Made by a program: the position numbers and the translations under genes. From Pseudomonadota bacterium (GTDB lineage Bacteria > Pseudomonadota > Alphaproteobacteria > Acetobacterales > Acetobacteraceae): a DNA stretch of 38,229 nucleotides. The first letter of the stretch is position 1, and each line of letters starts with the position of its first letter. The stretch covers positions 1 to 38,229 of the forward strand of contig JAJZUI010000007.1 in the NCBI GenBank assembly GCA_021847175.1, written 5' to 3'. Under the pieces are notes generated by a model that was given only the letters and a program-made list of their open reading frames with translations, did no database searches and had not been told where the DNA came from. Below are positions 31,410 through 38,229 of the stretch, one piece after another.

Positions 31410-31417
<8 letters not shown>
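30905..31417 (-). CDS. coaD: Pantetheine-phosphate adenylyltransferase CoaD
   Basis: [25 protein letters not shown]...[26 protein letters not shown]...[21 protein letters not shown]. Confidence 0.96.
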
Positions 31418-34211
<2,794 letters not shown>

Positions 34212-34254
34212 GAGTCTCTAGCCAATCCTGTTGTCTGGGGTTGGCGGGGACGTA

Positions 34255-34785
34255 TCAGAACGGGATTTCGTCGTCGAGGTCGCGCCCGGACGGCGCGTCC
34301 CAGGACGGCTCGCCCTTCCCTTCGCCGCGTCCCGCGCCGCCACCGCGCGACTCGCCCTTGCCCCCGCCACTGGCCGCCCGTGCCGGCCGGTCCTCGCGCT
34401 CGAACCCGCCGGCGCGCTCGCCCCCGCCCTCGCCGCGGGCATCGAGCAGCGTCAGTTCGCCGCGGAACCGCCCGAGCACCACCTCGAACGCCTCGCGCTC
34501 GTTGCCGTCCTTGTCGGTGTACTTCCGGCTCTCATAGGCGCCTTCGAGGTAGATCTTGGAGCCCTTGCGCACGTATTTCTCGGCGATCTCGCCCAGCCGC
34601 TCGTTGAAGATCGCGATGCGGTGCCACTGCGTCTTTTCCTTCCGCTCGCTGGAGGCGCGGTCGGTCCACGTCTCGGACGTCGCGAGCGAAAAGCTCACCA
34701 CCTTCCCCCCATTCTGCATCGTCCGAACCTCGGGATCCCGCCCGACATTCCCGATCAAAATCACCTTGTTGACGCTACCCGCCAT
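34255..34785 (-). CDS. ssb: Single-stranded DNA-binding protein
   Basis: MAGSVNKVILIGNVGRDPEVRTMQNGGKVVSFSLATSETW...; Gly-rich linker and DLDDEIPF acidic tip. Confidence 0.97.
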   Translation of the reverse strand: MAGSVNKVILIGNVGRDPEVRTMQNGGKVVSFSLATSETWTDRASSERKEKTQWHRIAIFNERLGEIAEKYVRKGSKIYLEGAYESRKYTDKDGNEREAFEVVLGRFRGELTLLDARGEGGGERAGGFEREDRPARAASGGGKGESRGGGAGRGEGKGEPSWDAPSGRDLDDEIPF

Positions 34786-34807
34786 AAACCAGTCTCCACA
34801 TGCCGAA

Positions 34808-34822
34808 CCGGGCCAGGCCCGG
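34808..34822. promoter_or_regulatory. Perfect inverted repeat CCGGGCC-A-GGCCCGG upstream of ssb
   Basis: Read directly; 7-bp arms, 1-nt centre, 22 nt upstream of the ssb start codon. Confidence 0.45.
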
Positions 34823-35014
34823 ACGACCTTTCTACCCCAATCCCGCCGGCTTCCAAACCCTGCCCCAAGCGACAACGCCCCCCGTTTAGTTACTGGGATT
34901 AACCTCCATCCAGTCCCTCGAACACTCGCTCGGTTACCTTCGAACGGCGGTATGGGCTATCCTGCCACACGGGGCGCGAGTAGACGCCCCCGCTCCTGTG
35001 GCCAGAAATTTACA

Positions 35015-35848
35015 ATGGAACGTCAGAACGTGGAGATCGAAAAGGTAAGACTAACCGGACCGGCTGCGGAAGCCGCCATCTTCAAGGACGCCAATATAGA
35101 GGGGATCCTAGCGACAGCCGCAAAGCTCCTTGTCAGGGCAAACGAATTGCTTGCGGCATCGCTTTTGGCGAACGCGTCGATCTCCATAACGCACTGGGAG
35201 CACGACAATTGGGAGGGCGGCCAAGACACGTGGCGCCTGTACCTAGCTGTACCAGCTGACACCTACCTGGCGCTGGAAAGCCGCGAGGAAATTGAAAAGA
35301 TAATCGATCGGGCCATCGCAACACCGATGCGTGCGGTGTCGACTTCGGACTTTATCACGGTCGAAATCACGACAACCCTCGACCGCGATCCCGATTGGCG
35401 TCGAAAAACGCTTCAGGCGGTGACGGGGGAAGGCATCAACAACCAGGGCCGTGTCCACAGCCAAAATATCGCAGCCAGGGAATTTGATAACCTGAGGTTT
35501 CGGTCTAGCGCGGAGGTATGTTTTTACCGCGCACTGAAGGCCGCCGGTGTCGCATTCGCGCCGCTCTGCGTCGTAGTCGGGCACGGAGGAGCGGGGCAGG
35601 CGCCACGCCGGATCGAACCAGACTTCATCATCTTCAAAGATGGGCTGGTTACAGTTATCGAGATTGATGGAGATTTATTCCACACCGAGACGCCGTACGT
35701 TGCCCACCGCCGATTGAAGTTCTTGACTGACGAAGGCGCGCACCTCGATCGGCTCAATGCGAATGAGTGCGATACATACGAAAAAGCGAGGGAAGCCGTC
35801 CGCTTAGTGTTAATGCAAATTGAAAAGCGACGAAATTCAAAAATATAA
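35015..35848 (+). CDS. Putative nuclease: novel N-terminal domain + DUF559/Vsr-like (PD-(D/E)XK-fold) C-terminal domain
   Basis: C-terminal FRSSAEVCFYRALKAAG...RRIEPDFIIFKDGLVTVIEIDGDLFHTETPYVAHRRLKFLTDEGAHLDRLNANECDTYEKA matches the E...D...ExDG..H pattern of DUF559/Vsr-like nucleases. ATG 35015 chosen within ORF 34556..35848. Confidence 0.65.
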   Translation: MERQNVEIEKVRLTGPAAEAAIFKDANIEGILATAAKLLVRANELLAASLLANASISITHWEHDNWEGGQDTWRLYLAVPADTYLALESREEIEKIIDRAIATPMRAVSTSDFITVEITTTLDRDPDWRRKTLQAVTGEGINNQGRVHSQNIAAREFDNLRFRSSAEVCFYRALKAAGVAFAPLCVVVGHGGAGQAPRRIEPDFIIFKDGLVTVIEIDGDLFHTETPYVAHRRLKFLTDEGAHLDRLNANECDTYEKAREAVRLVLMQIEKRRNSKI

Positions 35849-35860
35849 TTGCTATAATTG
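35844..35860 (+). promoter_or_regulatory. Duplicated -10-like element TATAATTGc/TATAATTG, second copy with extended -10 (TGCTATAAT)
   Basis: Two TATAAT hexamers at 35844-35849 and 35853-35858, the first overlapping the TAA stop of the nuclease gene. Confidence 0.45.
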
Positions 35861-35931
35861 TTATTTTTTATGCGAATATGTTTATGTATTATATTTTTCC
35901 TGAAATCAGTCGGCGAAAAGGGGGGCGAAAG

Positions 35932-36633
35932 ATGACGTTCTGGAGTATGAACGCGGTCGAATCAACGATTAGAAACATATACTTAGAAACCGCCACCTTC
36001 TACGATCAGATTCGCCCCCGCATGGGTGCACATGCGTTCGGATTCAAGATCCTCTACGGGCCGCCATTGGTCAACGCGCCGATCGCATTCGTCGGCATCA
36101 ATCCGGGTGGAAGTCTGATTGATAAGATTAAGGGGGAACGAATAGGCGAATTTGGTGAACATGGCGGCTGGCCGCCCGAATGCGAATATGCAGATTCAAA
36201 CTGGAAGTTGGCCCGCGCGCTCCAGAACGTCTTCAAACCCTCTTTCCTCAAGGAATGCACAGGATTGAATGCAAATTTCTTTAGGTCTCCAAGCGAGGAT
36301 TCCTGGAAATCGTTACCCCACGACCTCCGAAGAATGGCTGAGAATTTTTCTGCCGTCCGAGCGCAGAAAATTCTTAGTGTTTTGGCACCCCGTTTGGTCG
36401 TTATAATTGGCTTTGGGCTAATGGATAAGCTTCGCGACAGATCTTCGACAATAACCAACGTTCTAGAAAATAGAGAGAGAATTTTGATTAGGTCCGGTAC
36501 AGTTTTCGGTTTCCGTTCATTGGCTCTGAGGCACTTAAGCGCCAGCCGCATTACTGTCAGACCATCTCCCGACGAGATGATCATGATAAGGGACTACTTT
36601 ATGCAATACAGAACCACGATAAAATTGGACTAG
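35932..36633 (+). CDS. Uracil-DNA-glycosylase-superfamily-like protein
   Basis: APIAFVGINPGGSL resembles MUG/TDG motif A (GINPG); C-terminal RSLALRHLSASRIT in the place of motif B. Strong SD AAAGGGGGG before ATG 35932 (alternative ATG 35878). Confidence 0.55.
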   Translation: MTFWSMNAVESTIRNIYLETATFYDQIRPRMGAHAFGFKILYGPPLVNAPIAFVGINPGGSLIDKIKGERIGEFGEHGGWPPECEYADSNWKLARALQNVFKPSFLKECTGLNANFFRSPSEDSWKSLPHDLRRMAENFSAVRAQKILSVLAPRLVVIIGFGLMDKLRDRSSTITNVLENRERILIRSGTVFGFRSLALRHLSASRITVRPSPDEMIMIRDYFMQYRTTIKLD

Positions 36634-36722
36634 ACGCCGTCGACGCAAGAAGTGCCCGACCCTATTGATCCGCTCCGCCGAATTTTCGCAGCAGACCCAT
36701 TGCGAACCGTAGGTGTTCCGAT

Positions 36723-36740
36723 GGAATTACGGAATTACGG
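36723..36740. repeat. 8-bp tandem repeat GGAATTAC-GGAATTAC-GG
   Basis: Read directly: atGGAATTACGGAATTACGGtgacagtgcac. Confidence 0.7.
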
Positions 36741-36803
36741 TGACAGTGCACCAAACTCGTCACCCACGCCGCGCAATGCCAAACCCGCGGGCCGCCTGCC
36801 ACC

Positions 36804-37202
36804 TCACCCCCAATCCTCGCACCGCAGCCCCCGCACCCGCCCAAACTCCCCCAGATTGCCCGTAACAACTACCAACCCCCGGCTACGCGCGTGCCCCGCG
36901 ATCATCAGATCATACGGCCCAATCACGCGCCCCTGCCGTTCCAGGTCCGCCCGAATCTCCGCCGTATGCCCCGCCGCCTCGCTGTCGAACGGCAGCACCG
37001 CCAGCCGCCCCGCGAAATGCTCCACCTCCCGCCGCACGCGCGGTGGATCAGCGGAACGCTCCGCCCCATACAAAAGCTCGTAAAGCACCACGTCCGAAAG
37101 ACACATCGCCTCCGCCTGCGCGTTGAACCGCTCCCGCAGCGCCACGGGCCGGTCGCGCAACACGCGTATGCACAGATTCGTATCGAGCAGATAACGAAGC
37201 AT
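36804..37202 (-). CDS. vapC: VapC-like PIN-domain ribonuclease toxin
   Basis: MLRYLLDTNLCIRVLRDRP...LSDVVLYELLYGAERS...IGPYDLMIAGHARSRGLVVVTGNLGEFGRVRGLRCEDW: PIN acidic residues (DTN, E, D, N..E). Confidence 0.93.
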   Translation of the reverse strand: MLRYLLDTNLCIRVLRDRPVALRERFNAQAEAMCLSDVVLYELLYGAERSADPPRVRREVEHFAGRLAVLPFDSEAAGHTAEIRADLERQGRVIGPYDLMIAGHARSRGLVVVTGNLGEFGRVRGLRCEDWG

Positions 37203-37432
37203 CAGAACCCTTCGCGCTCCTGCATCGGCGGCTGCCGCCGCTCGCCAAGATCGACACCAGGCGCGCTGAAAAAATCGTCCCATCCTCGGTCGGCCGGCGC
37301 GATGATCCGCCTCGGCCCATCCGGCACAATCACCACCTCGTGCACGTCCTCCGAGAACGCCACCGCCTTGGGCAACCGCACGGCCTGAGACCGGTTCGAG
37401 AGAAACAGGGAAGTTCGCGCCAGCATTGCCAT
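37202..37432 (-). CDS. vapB: VapB-like (AbrB/SpoVT-type) antitoxin
   Basis: MAMLARTSLFLSNRSQAVRLPKAVAFSEDVHEVVIVPDGPRRIIAPA; ATGA overlap with vapC. Confidence 0.92.
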   Translation of the reverse strand: MAMLARTSLFLSNRSQAVRLPKAVAFSEDVHEVVIVPDGPRRIIAPADRGWDDFFSAPGVDLGERRQPPMQEREGF

Positions 37433-37442
37433 CGTTCCTACA

Positions 37443-37461
37443 TATATCCTAATTGGATATA
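37443..37461. promoter_or_regulatory. Inverted repeat TATATCC-TAATT-GGATATA, candidate VapBC operator
   Basis: Perfect 7-bp arms with 5-nt spacer, about 10 bp upstream of the vapB start codon. Confidence 0.65.
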
Positions 37462-37550
37462 CAAACTGCCGCACGCCGTCGCAAGAGCGATCGCGCCGCC
37501 AACCGACGCACGCCCCCTTCCCAACTCCCCCAAATCCCGCCATATAATAA

Positions 37551-37565
37551 GAACATCCCGGGAAC
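37551..37565. promoter_or_regulatory. Candidate LexA SOS box GAAC-N7-GAAC (= GTTC-N7-GTTC on the other strand) at uvrA
   Basis: GAACATCCCGGGAAC immediately upstream of the uvrA ATG, preceded by TATAAT at 37543-37548; matches the alphaproteobacterial SOS box consensus GTTCN7GTTC. Confidence 0.75.
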
Positions 37566-37569
37566 ATTC

Positions 37570-38229
<660 letters not shown>

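Noticed and set aside
34974-36645. Shared 8-mer TAGACGCC at both ends of the nuclease/UDG-like pair (near 34981 and 36632) as target-site or att repeats
   Set aside because: Only 8 bp, with no adjoining terminal inverted repeats or recombinase; may be chance.
36652-37083. 143-aa plus-strand ORF overlapping vapC
   Set aside because: Pro/Ser/Arg-rich, mostly antisense to a convincing vapC; no domain.

Overview
High-GC alphaproteobacterial chromosome segment, probably Acetobacteraceae-like (an inference from gene content and style). Most of it is ordinary, densely packed chromosome. It contains: a GST/peroxiredoxin pair divergent from a LysR regulator; a beta-helix/Hint-domain protein; a DsbA-family protein and a GNAT; mfd-sdhE divergent from recG; a GldA/GldF/GldG/DUF4340-like ABC operon followed by a NUDIX gene; msrP; a PLP-dependent D-cysteine desulfhydrase/L-cysteate lyase-like enzyme; a translationally coupled glycosyltransferase/galE cluster; an acyl-CoA dehydrogenase/enoyl-CoA hydratase pair; a beta-propeller protein with a 17-proline tract; tRNA-Lys(UUU); cyclophilin-coaD-gyrA-ssb; and the start of uvrA with a candidate SOS box. 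The stand-out region is about 34.9-37.45 kb, between ssb and uvrA, which are classically adjacent and divergent. It is a lower-GC accessory island holding (i) a DUF559/Vsr-like (PD-(D/E)XK-fold) putative nuclease with an uncharacterised N-terminal domain, (ii) a uracil-DNA-glycosylase-superfamily-like protein with a MUG/TDG-type GINPG motif, and (iii) a vapBC toxin-antitoxin module with a clear operator-like inverted repeat. The nuclease + glycosylase-like pair is the best candidate for an undescribed DNA repair or anti-phage system. All family calls come from reading the translated sequence by eye; no searches were run.
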